From the NCBI GenBank assembly GCA_021736785.1, contig JAIPFF010000013.1, positions 43,936-107,935 on the forward strand: DNA of 64,000 nucleotides, written 5' to 3'. Below the pieces are notes generated by a model, which saw only the letters and a program-made list of their open reading frames with translations, had not been told where the DNA came from and did no database searches. Shown one piece after another: positions 22,078 to 31,411 of this stretch. This DNA comes from Thiohalocapsa sp. (GTDB lineage: Bacteria > Pseudomonadota > Gammaproteobacteria > Chromatiales > Chromatiaceae). A program made the position numbers and the translations under genes. Position 1 is the stretch's first letter; each line of letters opens with the position of its first letter.

Positions 22078-22635
22078 TTGAACGACACGACGACATCGGC
22101 CCGGGATGATTTCGACGCCGTGACGGCCAGATCATCCGTCGACTACATGCTGCGGACTACGCAGCAGGCGCAGATGCAAATGGCGATGTTGGCAGATCAA
22201 AAAGCGAGCGTGGTCATGAGCGTCGCGTTCGTTCTCCTGTCGGTCAGCGCCGGGACACTGAGCGGCGATTCGCTGTCGCCGGTATTGCTGACGGTGGTCG
22301 TCACTTCGGGACTGTCGGCCGCATTTGCGCTGCTGGCGCTGCTGCCGAGTCGCTCGGTCAACGGCACCCGGGCCGACGGGGGCGGGATCAATCCATTGTT
22401 CTTCGGCAGCTTTCGCCAGTTGGATCTGACGGGCTACGAGCGCCACATGGCCATGCTGATGAGCAGCGACGCGGCCGTATATCGGACGATTTCGCGCGAT
22501 ATCTACTTCTCGGGGGCGGTGCTGCGGCGCAAATACCGCCTGCTCAGATACAGCTATCTCGCGCTGCTGGCCGGATTGATCGGCAGTCTCGCGATGGCGG
22601 CATCTTGGCTGGCGCTGACCGGGTCTGTGCTCTGA
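22078..22635 (+). CDS. Pycsar effector-like membrane protein (DUF5706/PycTM-type)
   Basis: TTG start with GGAGG 7 nt upstream; MLADQKASVVMSVAFVLLSVS (ADxKA at TM1), second TM, then NPLFFGSF..LTGYERHMAMLMSSDAAVYRTISRDIYFSGAVLRRKYRLLRYSY and a last TM. Confidence 0.75.
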   Translation: MNDTTTSARDDFDAVTARSSVDYMLRTTQQAQMQMAMLADQKASVVMSVAFVLLSVSAGTLSGDSLSPVLLTVVVTSGLSAAFALLALLPSRSVNGTRADGGGINPLFFGSFRQLDLTGYERHMAMLMSSDAAVYRTISRDIYFSGAVLRRKYRLLRYSYLALLAGLIGSLAMAASWLALTGSVL

Positions 22636-22658
22636 TCCGGCGGTCCTGGCGCCTACGC

Positions 22659-23585
22659 TCAGAAGCGGCAGAAGCTCTCGCCGCCGTGCTCGATCCAGCC
22701 GTGAATCATCTTCGGGGTCGTCATGCCGCTTGCGCAGTTGCCGTGGCGGTCGATGCAAATTGCACCGCCGCGGCCGTTGACCTTGCGCCGTAAGTAGCCA
22801 ATGCCGAAGTCGACGGCGTCGCGTGCGTCGGCGTCGCGGAATTCCACGGCATCGGCGATGGTCTTCGCGAATACCGTGCGCATGAACTCCTCGCCGTAAC
22901 CGGTTGCGGAGACGGCGCAGGTCTCGTTGTCGGCGTAGACGCCGGCACCGATGATCGGCGAGTCGCCGACACGGCCCATGCGTTTGTTGACGATGCCCCC
23001 GGTGGAGGTCGCCGCGGCCAGGTCGCCGTTGCTGTCGCGGGCCACCGCGCCGATGGTTCCGTACTTCTGCGCGTCGCCGTCGGCGTCGTGGTCGAGCATG
23101 ATGCGCCCGCGAAGGCGTGCCTCGTCCAATTGCCGGATGCGGTCGGGCGTGAAGAAGTAGTGGTCGGGTGTCAGCTCCATGCCGCAGTGCTGCGCGAAGT
23201 GCAGGGCGCCCTCGCCGATCAACAGGACATGCTCGCTGCCGTCCATGACCAGCCGTGCGAGTTGCACGGGGTTGGCGATATTGCCGATTGCCGCCACCGC
23301 GCCGGCGCTGAGATCGCGGCCGTCCATGATGCCGGCATCCATCTCGACCTTGCCGTTCTCGTTCAGGACCGAGCCGCAGCCGGCGTTGAACAGCGGGTCG
23401 TCCTCCAGCAGCGACGCGCAGGTTTCCACCGCCTCCACGGCGGTTGCGCCCCGGGACAGGGCGTCGCGGCCGTACTCGAGGATCACGCGGATGCTCTCCA
23501 GATAGCGCACCGCGATGCGCTCGTCCTTGACGTTGTCGAGGGCACCGGCGCCGCCGTGGATCATCAGTGAGAAGTCGTTTCGCAT
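22659..23585 (-). CDS. Isoaspartyl peptidase/L-asparaginase (Ntn-hydrolase)
   Basis: MIHGGAGA, FNAGCGSVLN, nucleophile region KYGTIGAVARDSNGDLAAATSTGGIVNKRMGRVGDSPIIGAGVYAD. Confidence 0.94.
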   Translation of the reverse strand: MRNDFSLMIHGGAGALDNVKDERIAVRYLESIRVILEYGRDALSRGATAVEAVETCASLLEDDPLFNAGCGSVLNENGKVEMDAGIMDGRDLSAGAVAAIGNIANPVQLARLVMDGSEHVLLIGEGALHFAQHCGMELTPDHYFFTPDRIRQLDEARLRGRIMLDHDADGDAQKYGTIGAVARDSNGDLAAATSTGGIVNKRMGRVGDSPIIGAGVYADNETCAVSATGYGEEFMRTVFAKTIADAVEFRDADARDAVDFGIGYLRRKVNGRGGAICIDRHGNCASGMTTPKMIHGWIEHGGESFCRF

Positions 23586-23759
23586 GCGCAAACTGTTGGG
23601 GCGATGGGGCGGAATGTCGAGGCACACGTGGCGCGGCCGCTGCGGCTGCCGCACGGGAGACGGCGTTTGCAGTGCGGTTGCCGGCGCGCCGCGCGGCGCC
23701 GAATGCCGGTCGCCCGCGCTCCGACCGGGGCGACAGCCCCGGGCGCCGCGGCATCGGCC

Positions 23760-24896
23760 TCAAAGGCGTGCGCGCAGCTCGCCGGCGATCGCCTGTTGGC
23801 GCTGCTCGTCGCCCGCAATCAAAGCAAGAAATTTGCCGACCTTAATCGGTCCCCAGTTGATCAGGACGACGCCCTCGCCGGTGGCCGGGTCGAGCTCCAG
23901 GCCGCCGAGATCGAGGTCGGCGAGGCGCCTGTGCCGCGTCTTGAACACCTGCGCCAGCCAGCGGTTGACGCCGAGCTTCTTCGCCACTGCGGTCGGATAC
24001 GAGGCGCCGTTGAAACGCGGATTACACTCGATCGCCAAATGCCGCGTCTCTCCCGCATGCTCGAGCACGGCGACGTCGAAAGCGAACACGCCGCGCATTC
24101 CCTCGGCATGTAGCCATCGCGCCATGGGCTCGACGCAGTCCCAGGGCTCGCAGCGGGCCGGGAAGCGGTTGCCCTGATGCACGCAGCCGTCGAGGACTTG
24201 CTCCGTGGCGGCGTAGCGGCTGAGCGTTTCGCCTTCGACTTCGTACTGCAGGTTCAGGAAAACGTCCGTGGCGACCTCTTCCTGAATCTGTACCGGGGTG
24301 CCGGCGGGATAGCGCTGCATGGCCGCCGCCAGCGCTGCCTTGTCCGCGCAGCGGTAGATCCCGACCCCCGACACGGACACGGCAGCCTTGAGATAGCAGG
24401 GATAGGGCGCCTGCTCGACGTCCGCCGGCGTGATGTCCTCGACCCGGGCGAAGCGCCGCGTGACCGGCACCGGAACCCCGAGCGCCTCGGCGGCCTGCAT
24501 GAACCGGTTCTTGCAGTTGATGTGCTCGACGACGCCGAACCAGCGCCGGTCCGGACGGACGCGCTGCTCGCCGTCGCCGAAGAAGAACACCGAGACCGCG
24601 TGCTCGCGATGCTCCGCGAGCACGCCGTGCGAGGTATCCCAGACCACCTCGTTGCAGTGGTCGAGGCCGATCCGGGCATAATGCGCCCGAATCGAAGGCC
24701 ATTCGGAGCGCAGTTCGGGGTGGAGCTGAATGACGTCGCCCGGCTCGGTGGCACCGAGGGCACGCCCCGAATAGAGATGGTTGCCGGTGACGCCTTCGGC
24801 CGTGCAGCCCATGATGTCGTGGTTGAAGATCCGCCTCGCGGCGGCTGCCGCCGAGTCTCCGGCGGCAGGAGTTACCGAAACCGCAGCCATCCGCAC
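23760..24896 (-). CDS. ATP-grasp domain protein, substrate unknown
   Basis: CYLKAAVSVSGVGIYRC, VQIQEEVATDVFLNLQYEVEGE, VFAFDVAVLEHAGETRHLAIECNPRFNGASYP. Confidence 0.85.
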   Translation of the reverse strand: MRMAAVSVTPAAGDSAAAAARRIFNHDIMGCTAEGVTGNHLYSGRALGATEPGDVIQLHPELRSEWPSIRAHYARIGLDHCNEVVWDTSHGVLAEHREHAVSVFFFGDGEQRVRPDRRWFGVVEHINCKNRFMQAAEALGVPVPVTRRFARVEDITPADVEQAPYPCYLKAAVSVSGVGIYRCADKAALAAAMQRYPAGTPVQIQEEVATDVFLNLQYEVEGETLSRYAATEQVLDGCVHQGNRFPARCEPWDCVEPMARWLHAEGMRGVFAFDVAVLEHAGETRHLAIECNPRFNGASYPTAVAKKLGVNRWLAQVFKTRHRRLADLDLGGLELDPATGEGVVLINWGPIKVGKFLALIAGDEQRQQAIAGELRARL

Positions 24897-25060
24897 GTCC
24901 CTCCGGGTATCGCTGTTGCAAGCCTCAGCTGCAAATTGGATGCCATGGGAAAGCCCGGTGTTTGCGGGCCTCGGGTGGGCGGTGACTGTGCGTCACGGGG
25001 CGGCGGCGCACTGCGCTGGTGCAGGCCGGGACGGAGGCCGCCACCGGCCCCGAGCGCCAG

Positions 25061-25093
25061 CCGTCAGACGTCAGCCGTCAGCCGTCAGCCGTC
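25061..25093. repeat. 7-bp tandem repeat (CCGTCAG)x4.7
   Basis: ccgtcag acgtcag ccgtcag ccgtcag ccgtc read directly; overlaps the stop codon of the 25085-25990 gene. Confidence 0.9.
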
Positions 25094-25990
25094 GAGGAAG
25101 CTACGCCGGAAGCGGTGACACTGATCGATGAGCTCGCGGGCGCTTTTCGGCATCGGCACTCGGGCGCGCACGATATGCGTGACCAGCGCGGTGCCGGCCT
25201 TCAGGATACGGTTGCACTCCTGGGCCTGATGGATCTCCGACATCGACGGCGCCGGCGGCAGCTTCGGCTGAATGGTGCGCAATCGGTCGGAGGCGACGAC
25301 GAAGGCGGGCCAGACGTCGAAGATGACCGGGTCGGTGCGCAGGATCTCGCACTTGCGCTTGGCCGCCTCGCCGAATTCCTGCAACAGCGGGCCGACGTTC
25401 GGGATCTGGCGGCTGTCTTCGAAGGTCGCCCGCAGCGTCATGGTGATGCGGTCGATATCGCGCATCGTCTGGGCGATCTTGATATAGCGGTTCTCGTAGA
25501 ACGAGGCGATGGGCTGGGTGAAGGCCTTGAAGGGCTCGCCCCAGAGCTCGTCGATCCCTTCATCGCCGCCGCGGTGGCGCACCATGTGCCCCAGCTCGAG
25601 GGCCTCGCGCAGGTAGCTGCCGCATTCGCGCATCAGCGCATCGTCGTATTCCACCTCCACGCCGTCGGCCTGCAACTCGACCAGTTTGGTGAAGATGCCG
25701 GCCGCGCGGTTGAACAGGGCGCCGGCGAGCATGGCGCCGTTGACGCGCTTGCGGTCGAGATCCGTCTCGCGCTCGTAGGCGACGCGTGCCTCGGCGAGCC
25801 GAATGCCGGGGATGTTGATACCGTGCTCGACGTGATTGAACAGACGCCTGGTCAGCGCCTCGATCAGACCCTTCTTGGCCTCGAGGCTCTCCGGCGGCGG
25901 CTCGTAATACTTGATCCAGTATCCGTCGTAATAGACGCAGGTACGGCCGTCGATCTCGGCGATCGTTCCGTTCTCGATGTCCTGGGTCAT
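25085..25990 (-). CDS. Conserved hypothetical protein, about 300 aa
   Basis: MTQDIENGTIAEIDGRTCVYYDGYWIKYYEPPPESLEAKKGLIEALTRRLFNHVEHGINIPG... Confidence 0.75.
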   Translation of the reverse strand: MTQDIENGTIAEIDGRTCVYYDGYWIKYYEPPPESLEAKKGLIEALTRRLFNHVEHGINIPGIRLAEARVAYERETDLDRKRVNGAMLAGALFNRAAGIFTKLVELQADGVEVEYDDALMRECGSYLREALELGHMVRHRGGDEGIDELWGEPFKAFTQPIASFYENRYIKIAQTMRDIDRITMTLRATFEDSRQIPNVGPLLQEFGEAAKRKCEILRTDPVIFDVWPAFVVASDRLRTIQPKLPPAPSMSEIHQAQECNRILKAGTALVTHIVRARVPMPKSARELIDQCHRFRRSFLDG

Positions 25991-26235
25991 GGGTCGTGGA
26001 CAGCGCTCCGGAGCTCGGGCGGCAGCGCAGCGATCGTGCCGCGGTCGTTGGCGTGGGTCGTCGGCATTGTCGACCCCGGTTGCCGGCCAATGCAAGCGGG
26101 CGTTGCCGGCGTGCGCGCTGATTTGGCCCGCGTCGACGCCCGAGCGTATGATGGCGCATCGGCGTCGCGGCGCGGCTGTAGGGTGTTCGACCTCACGCGC
26201 CACAACGAGAGGCCGGCACGGTGGGCCGACAGACG

Positions 26236-27063
26236 ATGACAGGATTCTTCTACGCAAGGCGCTTCGGCGCCGGACCGCTCGCGGCCCGAAGGCGCATGCG
26301 CCGCGGGCCGCTGCTCGGGTTGCTCTGCTGCATGGCATTGGCGCTGCAGTGCGCGCCGCTGCCTGCAAGTCAGTCGGTCGCGGCGACGAACGCCGCGCCC
26401 GCGGTCCGCGCGCTGCCGGTGCCGCCGGATGCGCCCAAGCCAAGCCGCACCACCATCAATCAGCTCATCGAGCGCTACGCCGATCGCTACGGCGTCGAGC
26501 GGGATCTGGTGCACGCGGTGGTGCGTGCGGAATCGGCCTACAATCCCCACGCGGTCTCCCATGCCGGTGCCGTCGGCCTGATGCAGGTAATGCCCGAAAC
26601 GGCGTCGGACTACGGCGTGACGTCGGTCGACGCCCTGTTCGACGCGAGCACCAATGTCCGCGTCGGTGTCCGCCATCTCAAGCGCTTGCTGAACCGCTAC
26701 GGCATCGGAAAGGCGGTGATGGCCTACAACGCGGGCGAGGGGGCGCTCGAGCGCCACAACGGCTTCGTCACCTACGCCGAGACCCAGCGCTACACGCACC
26801 GGGTGCTGACCCAGTATCTCCAGAAGAAGGGCGTGTCCCCCTATTCACTGCGCGCACGCGAGGTGACGGGCATCACACTCACGCCGGCCATGGCACAGGC
26901 GCGCTCGTCGGGCAGCGGAGGAGCGCGCCGGGTCGATGTTTCGCGCCTGTCGCTGCGGATCCGTCCGTCGCTGACCGATCGCGCGCTGTCGCCGTCGATG
27001 CACAGCGTCGGTCCCGAGAGCAAGCCGATGTTCGTCCTCGAGCGGCCCACGGCCCTGGATTAG
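26236..27063 (+). CDS. Lytic transglycosylase (SLT domain)
   Basis: LIERYADRYGVERDLVHAVVRAESAYNPHAVSHAGAVGLMQVMPETASDYGV, NVRVGVRHLKRLLNRYG, MAYNAGEGA. Confidence 0.93.
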   Translation: MTGFFYARRFGAGPLAARRRMRRGPLLGLLCCMALALQCAPLPASQSVAATNAAPAVRALPVPPDAPKPSRTTINQLIERYADRYGVERDLVHAVVRAESAYNPHAVSHAGAVGLMQVMPETASDYGVTSVDALFDASTNVRVGVRHLKRLLNRYGIGKAVMAYNAGEGALERHNGFVTYAETQRYTHRVLTQYLQKKGVSPYSLRAREVTGITLTPAMAQARSSGSGGARRVDVSRLSLRIRPSLTDRALSPSMHSVGPESKPMFVLERPTALD

Positions 27064-27269
27064 CGCCTCGCGCTCCCCGCTGCCGACAGGCCGCGGGGCC
27101 CGGCCGGTGCACCCGGCAGCACCCCTCGGCGGTTCTCGCTCGATCGGCGGCACGCCGGTTCCCCGCATCGGGGCGGTCATGGCCCTCGGCGAGGAGCGCG
27201 CCCGTCGCCGCCGGTCGAGGGAGCGCGCCGCGTCGGCGGCAACGGCTCGGCAAATGGCCCGCGCCGGTA

Positions 27270-28583
27270 TCAGATCAATAGCCCGACCACGGCTCCCGTC
27301 ATCAGGGTTGCCATCGTGCCCGCCAGAATCGAGCGCAGGCCGAGCCCGACGATCTCGGAGCGCCGCTCGGGGGCCATCCCGCCCAGGCCGCCGATCATGA
27401 TGCCCAGGCTGCCGAAGTTGGCGAAGCCGCACAGCGCGTAGGTCATGATCAGCCTGCTGCGCTCGCTCAGCGCTTCGTTCGGCAGCGCGGCCAGCTGCAG
27501 GTAGGCCAATAGCTCGTTGAGCACCGTCTTGATGCCCATCAGCTGTCCGGCGATCGCCGCTTCGCTCCAAGGAATGCCGATCAGCCACACCACCGGCGCG
27601 AACAGCCAGCCGAGCAATCGCTCCAATGTCAGCGCCGCGCCCGCGACCGCGGGCAACAGGCCCAGCAATTCGTTTGCGATGCTGACCAGCGCGACCATGA
27701 CCACCAGCATCGCGATGATATTGAGCATCAGCGGAATGGCGTCCAGCGTGCCGCGCGTGACCGCGTCCATTGCACTGTCTGCCGTCTGCGCCAGCGGCCG
27801 CGTCTCGACGCCGTCGCGATCCCCCTCGCCGGACCGGATTCCGGCCGAGCGCGACGGCGGAATGAGCACGCCGGCAACCACCAGCGCCGCCGGTGCGTTG
27901 ATCAGCGAGGCGGTCAGAATATGGCCCATCGCGTTCGGCACCGCGGCGCCGATCAGCGATGCGTACAGCACCATGACGGTGCCGGCGATGGTTGCCATGC
28001 CGGTGGTCATCAGCGCAAACAACTCGCCGCGCTCCAGAGTCTTTAGGTACGGCTTGATCAGCAGCGGCGACTCCACCATGCCGATGAAGATGTTGGCCGC
28101 GGCGCCGAGACCGAGCGCGCCGCCGATGCCGAGGGTGCGGCGCAGCAGCCAGGCCAGAGCCCGCACCAGCAGCGGCAGCACGCGCCAGTAGAACAGCAGC
28201 GCCGACAGCGCGCCGATGACCAGCACCAGCGGCAGCGCGCGAAACGCGAGCACGAAACTGTTCTGCGGGTAGCGTGTCTCGTAGGGTGGCTCGGCGCCGC
28301 CGAGATGCCCGAAGACGAAGCTCGTGCCCGCTTCGGTAGCGCGCTGCAGGGCCAGCACCGCGTCGTTGATGGCGACGAACAGGGCCTGCGCCGGCGGCAG
28401 TTTCAACAGCAGCAAGGCGAGCAGCAATTGCAGCGCGAGGCCGACGACGACGAGCCGCACCGGCACGCGGCGGCGGTCCTCGCTCAGCAGCCAGGCCAGC
28501 ACAAGAATCGCGAAGATGCCCGAGAGGCCCTGCAGAGAGTGAGCGGCGGCTGCATGCATCGTTTCGGGGGCTGCGGCGGTCAA
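27270..28583 (-). CDS. NupC-family concentrative nucleoside transporter
   Basis: FVFGHLGG, NIFIGMVESPLLIKPYLKTLERGELFALMTTGMATIAGTVM, YALCGFANFGSLGIMIGGL. Confidence 0.94.
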   Translation of the reverse strand: MTAAAPETMHAAAAHSLQGLSGIFAILVLAWLLSEDRRRVPVRLVVVGLALQLLLALLLLKLPPAQALFVAINDAVLALQRATEAGTSFVFGHLGGAEPPYETRYPQNSFVLAFRALPLVLVIGALSALLFYWRVLPLLVRALAWLLRRTLGIGGALGLGAAANIFIGMVESPLLIKPYLKTLERGELFALMTTGMATIAGTVMVLYASLIGAAVPNAMGHILTASLINAPAALVVAGVLIPPSRSAGIRSGEGDRDGVETRPLAQTADSAMDAVTRGTLDAIPLMLNIIAMLVVMVALVSIANELLGLLPAVAGAALTLERLLGWLFAPVVWLIGIPWSEAAIAGQLMGIKTVLNELLAYLQLAALPNEALSERSRLIMTYALCGFANFGSLGIMIGGLGGMAPERRSEIVGLGLRSILAGTMATLMTGAVVGLLI

Positions 28584-28733
28584 AGAGTTTGGGCGGTGCC
28601 CGGCGCGCTAGTCTAACCCCAACGCGCGCCGCGCAACTGTACCGCCGTATGCAGTCCCGCCGATCCGCCACGCGTTGAAAACAGCCTTGGAACTGCGCAC
28701 AATCGGCGCCCATCAACCACCGGAGAAGTCACC

Positions 28734-29279
28734 ATGCAGCCGTTTCGACCTTACCTATTGGGCCTGACCCTGCTGCTGTTGTCGGCAGCGCAAGCCGCAA
28801 CGGCCGCTGCGACCCGCGACGCCGGGGAATTCTTCGACCAGACCTTCGGCGACTTTACCGAGGAACTGGAAACGGCCCGTGACGAAGGCAAGCAGGGCAT
28901 CCTGCTGATGTTCGAGATGGACGAGTGCCCCTTCTGCCACCGCATGAAGACCACGGTACTGAACCAGCCCGAGGTGCAGGACTACTTCAAAGAGCACTTC
29001 CTGATCTTTCCCGTCGATGTCGAAGGCGATGTCGAGGTCACCGACTTCCAGGGCAATGTCGCGCCCCAGAAAGACTTCGCGCTGAAGCAATTCCGGGTGC
29101 GCGCGACGCCGGTGTTTGCGTTCTTCGATCTCGAAGGCAATATGGTCGCCCGCTATACCGGCGCGACCCGCGACAGCGACGAGTTCCTGCTGCTCGGGCG
29201 CTACGTCGTCGATCAAGCCTACAAGGACACCACGTTCACGAAGTACAAGCGTGCGCAGGGCGAGCCGGACAAGCCGTAA
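28734..29279 (+). CDS. Exported thioredoxin-fold protein (SoxW-like)
   Basis: Signal peptide; GILLMFEMDECPFCHRMKTTVLNQPEVQDYF; FRVRATPVFAFFDLEGN. Confidence 0.87.
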   Translation: MQPFRPYLLGLTLLLLSAAQAATAAATRDAGEFFDQTFGDFTEELETARDEGKQGILLMFEMDECPFCHRMKTTVLNQPEVQDYFKEHFLIFPVDVEGDVEVTDFQGNVAPQKDFALKQFRVRATPVFAFFDLEGNMVARYTGATRDSDEFLLLGRYVVDQAYKDTTFTKYKRAQGEPDKP

Positions 29280-29291
29280 CGGAGGCGCGCC

Positions 29292-29588
29292 ATGAATGAC
29301 CAGCAAACCGCCGGACCGACACGCCTTGCCATGCGCTGCACCGTGGCGGGACGCGTGCAAGGTGTCTTCTTTCGTGCATCTGCCCGCGAAGAGGCACTGC
29401 GCCTGGGCCTGACCGGTTATGCCCGCAACTTGCCGGACGGGCGCGTCGAGGTCATGGCCTGCGGCGATGCCGACGCCCTCGGGGCGATGCGGGAGTGGCT
29501 GCGCCACGGGCCGCCGCAAGCGGACGTCAGCGGTGTGGCCTGCGAGCCGGTGGAGCCGCGCGGTTTCGCGGGCTTCACCACCGGCTGA
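29292..29588 (+). CDS. acyP: Acylphosphatase
   Basis: CTVAGRVQGVFFRASAREEALRLGLTGYARNLPDGRVEVMACGD. Confidence 0.95.
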   Translation: MNDQQTAGPTRLAMRCTVAGRVQGVFFRASAREEALRLGLTGYARNLPDGRVEVMACGDADALGAMREWLRHGPPQADVSGVACEPVEPRGFAGFTTG

Positions 29589-29601
29589 GGAGGAGCGGGC
29601 G

Positions 29602-30414
29602 CTGCAACTGCCGGCACTGACCGACGGCCATATACTGCGTCGGTACAAGCGCTTCCTGGCCGATGTCGTGCTGGCGGACGGCGAGACCGTGACCGCCCAT
29701 GTGCCGAATACCGGCAGCATGGCCGGCTGCTGGGAGCCCGGCGCACGGGTCCAGTTGAGCCGCAGCAGCAATCCGCGGCGCAAGCTTGCGTGGACGCTGG
29801 AGCGCGTCGACATGGGCGGCGGCTGGATCGGTGTGCACACCGGCAGACCGAATGCGGTGATGGCCGAGGGTATTGCGCTCGGGCGCATCCCGCCGCTGAC
29901 GGGATATTCGACGCTGCGCCGCGAGTTGGCCTTCGCGCCGCCCGGTCACGCCCCCGGCCGGCTTGATATCGCGCTTTACGGCGATGCAGCCGCCGGCACC
30001 GGCGGCGAGGCCGCGTCCCGCCTGTCGCAGCGCGCGCGGCGCCATTTGCCGACCGATATGCTGGCCGATGGACTGCCCGATGTCTTGGTGGAAGTGAAGA
30101 ACGTCACCCTGCTCGACGGCGACTGCCTGCGGTTCCCCGATGCCCGCAGCGATCGCGCCCGCAAGCACCTTGATCTGCTCGCCTCGGCTTGCGCGGCCGG
30201 CCTGCGGGCGGTGATGCTGTTTGCGCTGAATCGCCCGGAGGGAAGCCGCTTCGGGCCTGCCTGGGAGGTGGATCCGGCCTACGCCGAGCGGCTGTGCCTG
30301 GCCGCGGAGGAGGGCGTCGAGCTGCTCGCCGCGCGGCTGCGCCACGACCCGAGCGGGATCGAATGCGGTGAGCTGATACCCGTTGACTTGCGCCGAGGCC
30401 GGGCCGCACCGTGA
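29602..30414 (+). CDS. sfsA: Sugar fermentation stimulation protein A homolog; start codon uncertain (possible CTG)
   Basis: LQLPALTDGHILRRYKRFLADV, VTAHVPNTGSMAGCWEPG, VEVKNVTLLDGDCLRFPDARSDRARKHL; no ATG/GTG/TTG at the expected N-terminus. Confidence 0.92.
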   Translation: MQLPALTDGHILRRYKRFLADVVLADGETVTAHVPNTGSMAGCWEPGARVQLSRSSNPRRKLAWTLERVDMGGGWIGVHTGRPNAVMAEGIALGRIPPLTGYSTLRRELAFAPPGHAPGRLDIALYGDAAAGTGGEAASRLSQRARRHLPTDMLADGLPDVLVEVKNVTLLDGDCLRFPDARSDRARKHLDLLASACAAGLRAVMLFALNRPEGSRFGPAWEVDPAYAERLCLAAEEGVELLAARLRHDPSGIECGELIPVDLRRGRAAP

Positions 30415-30422
30415 GCGTCGAT

Positions 30423-31304
30423 TCAGTAGCCGTCCATGCTCAGACTCAGGGGGTCCGGATAGCCGTCGGTGCGCTCGATACCCGTCTCCAACAGTCCGTC
30501 GTCGTGCAATTCGAGCCAGCGGTAGCCGGGCGGCAGCGTATCCAGCGCAAAGTCTTTGCTGCCGGGCAGGAACTGTACCGATGTCGAAGGCGCCGCCAGC
30601 AGTTGCGCGTGGCCGCTGCGTCCTTGAAAACTCTGGTGGATATGGCCCCAGAGGATTGCGCGCATGTTCGGATGCAGCTCGGCCTGGGCGAGCAGCCGGG
30701 CACCGTTTTCGGCGCCCATGGTGTCGATCCAGCGGCTGCCCACCGGCAGCGGGTGATGATGCAGGAAAATCAGCGCCGGTCGATCCGGATTCGCAGACAA
30801 GTGGCTGTCGATCGCCTGCAACGCCAGCTCGTCGATGGCGCCGCCCTCCTGACCGGGCAGCGTCGAGTCGATGAGCAGCAGATCCCAGGCGCCCAGCGAC
30901 TCGATGCGCAGTCCCGAGCCCGCGCGCGGATCGAGACAGTCGGCGAGCAGCCGGGGGCTGTCGTGATTGCCCGGGATGCAGAAATAGCGCACGTCGAGCT
31001 GTTGCAGGCGCTGCCTCAGGTACAGGTAGGCGTCGCTGCGCTCGTCGTGGACCAGATCGCCGGTCAGCACGACGGCGTCCGGTGGCCAGTGCCGCTGCCG
31101 GGCCAGGTTGAGCACCGATTCGAACGTCGCGCGCGTGTTCTGCCCGAGCAATCGGCCGTCCGACTCCGCGTACAGGTGGAGGTCGGTCAGTTGCAGCAGA
31201 CGTATGGGCCGCGTACCGGCGCCCGCGCGTTGGCCGATCCCGGCAGCGCCGTTGATTTGCTGGCCTGAATTGCCGTCTTCGACCATGACTCGCTGGCGCC
31301 GCAT
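30423..31304 (-). CDS. cpdA: 3',5'-cyclic-AMP phosphodiesterase (CpdA-like metallophosphatase)
   Basis: LLQLTDLHLYAE, VVLTGDLVHDE, CIPGNHDS, LIFLHHHPLPVG, AILWGHIHQSF. Confidence 0.92.
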   Translation of the reverse strand: MRRQRVMVEDGNSGQQINGAAGIGQRAGAGTRPIRLLQLTDLHLYAESDGRLLGQNTRATFESVLNLARQRHWPPDAVVLTGDLVHDERSDAYLYLRQRLQQLDVRYFCIPGNHDSPRLLADCLDPRAGSGLRIESLGAWDLLLIDSTLPGQEGGAIDELALQAIDSHLSANPDRPALIFLHHHPLPVGSRWIDTMGAENGARLLAQAELHPNMRAILWGHIHQSFQGRSGHAQLLAAPSTSVQFLPGSKDFALDTLPPGYRWLELHDDGLLETGIERTDGYPDPLSLSMDGY

Positions 31305-31411
31305 AAGGGAAAGTGATTACTTGATTTTTCAGTTTCTAGCAGCTGAGACCTCGCCCGGCAAGAAGCGACGCGCCGATTCGTGACAATCTCCGCAAATCCC
31401 TTAACCGCAAC

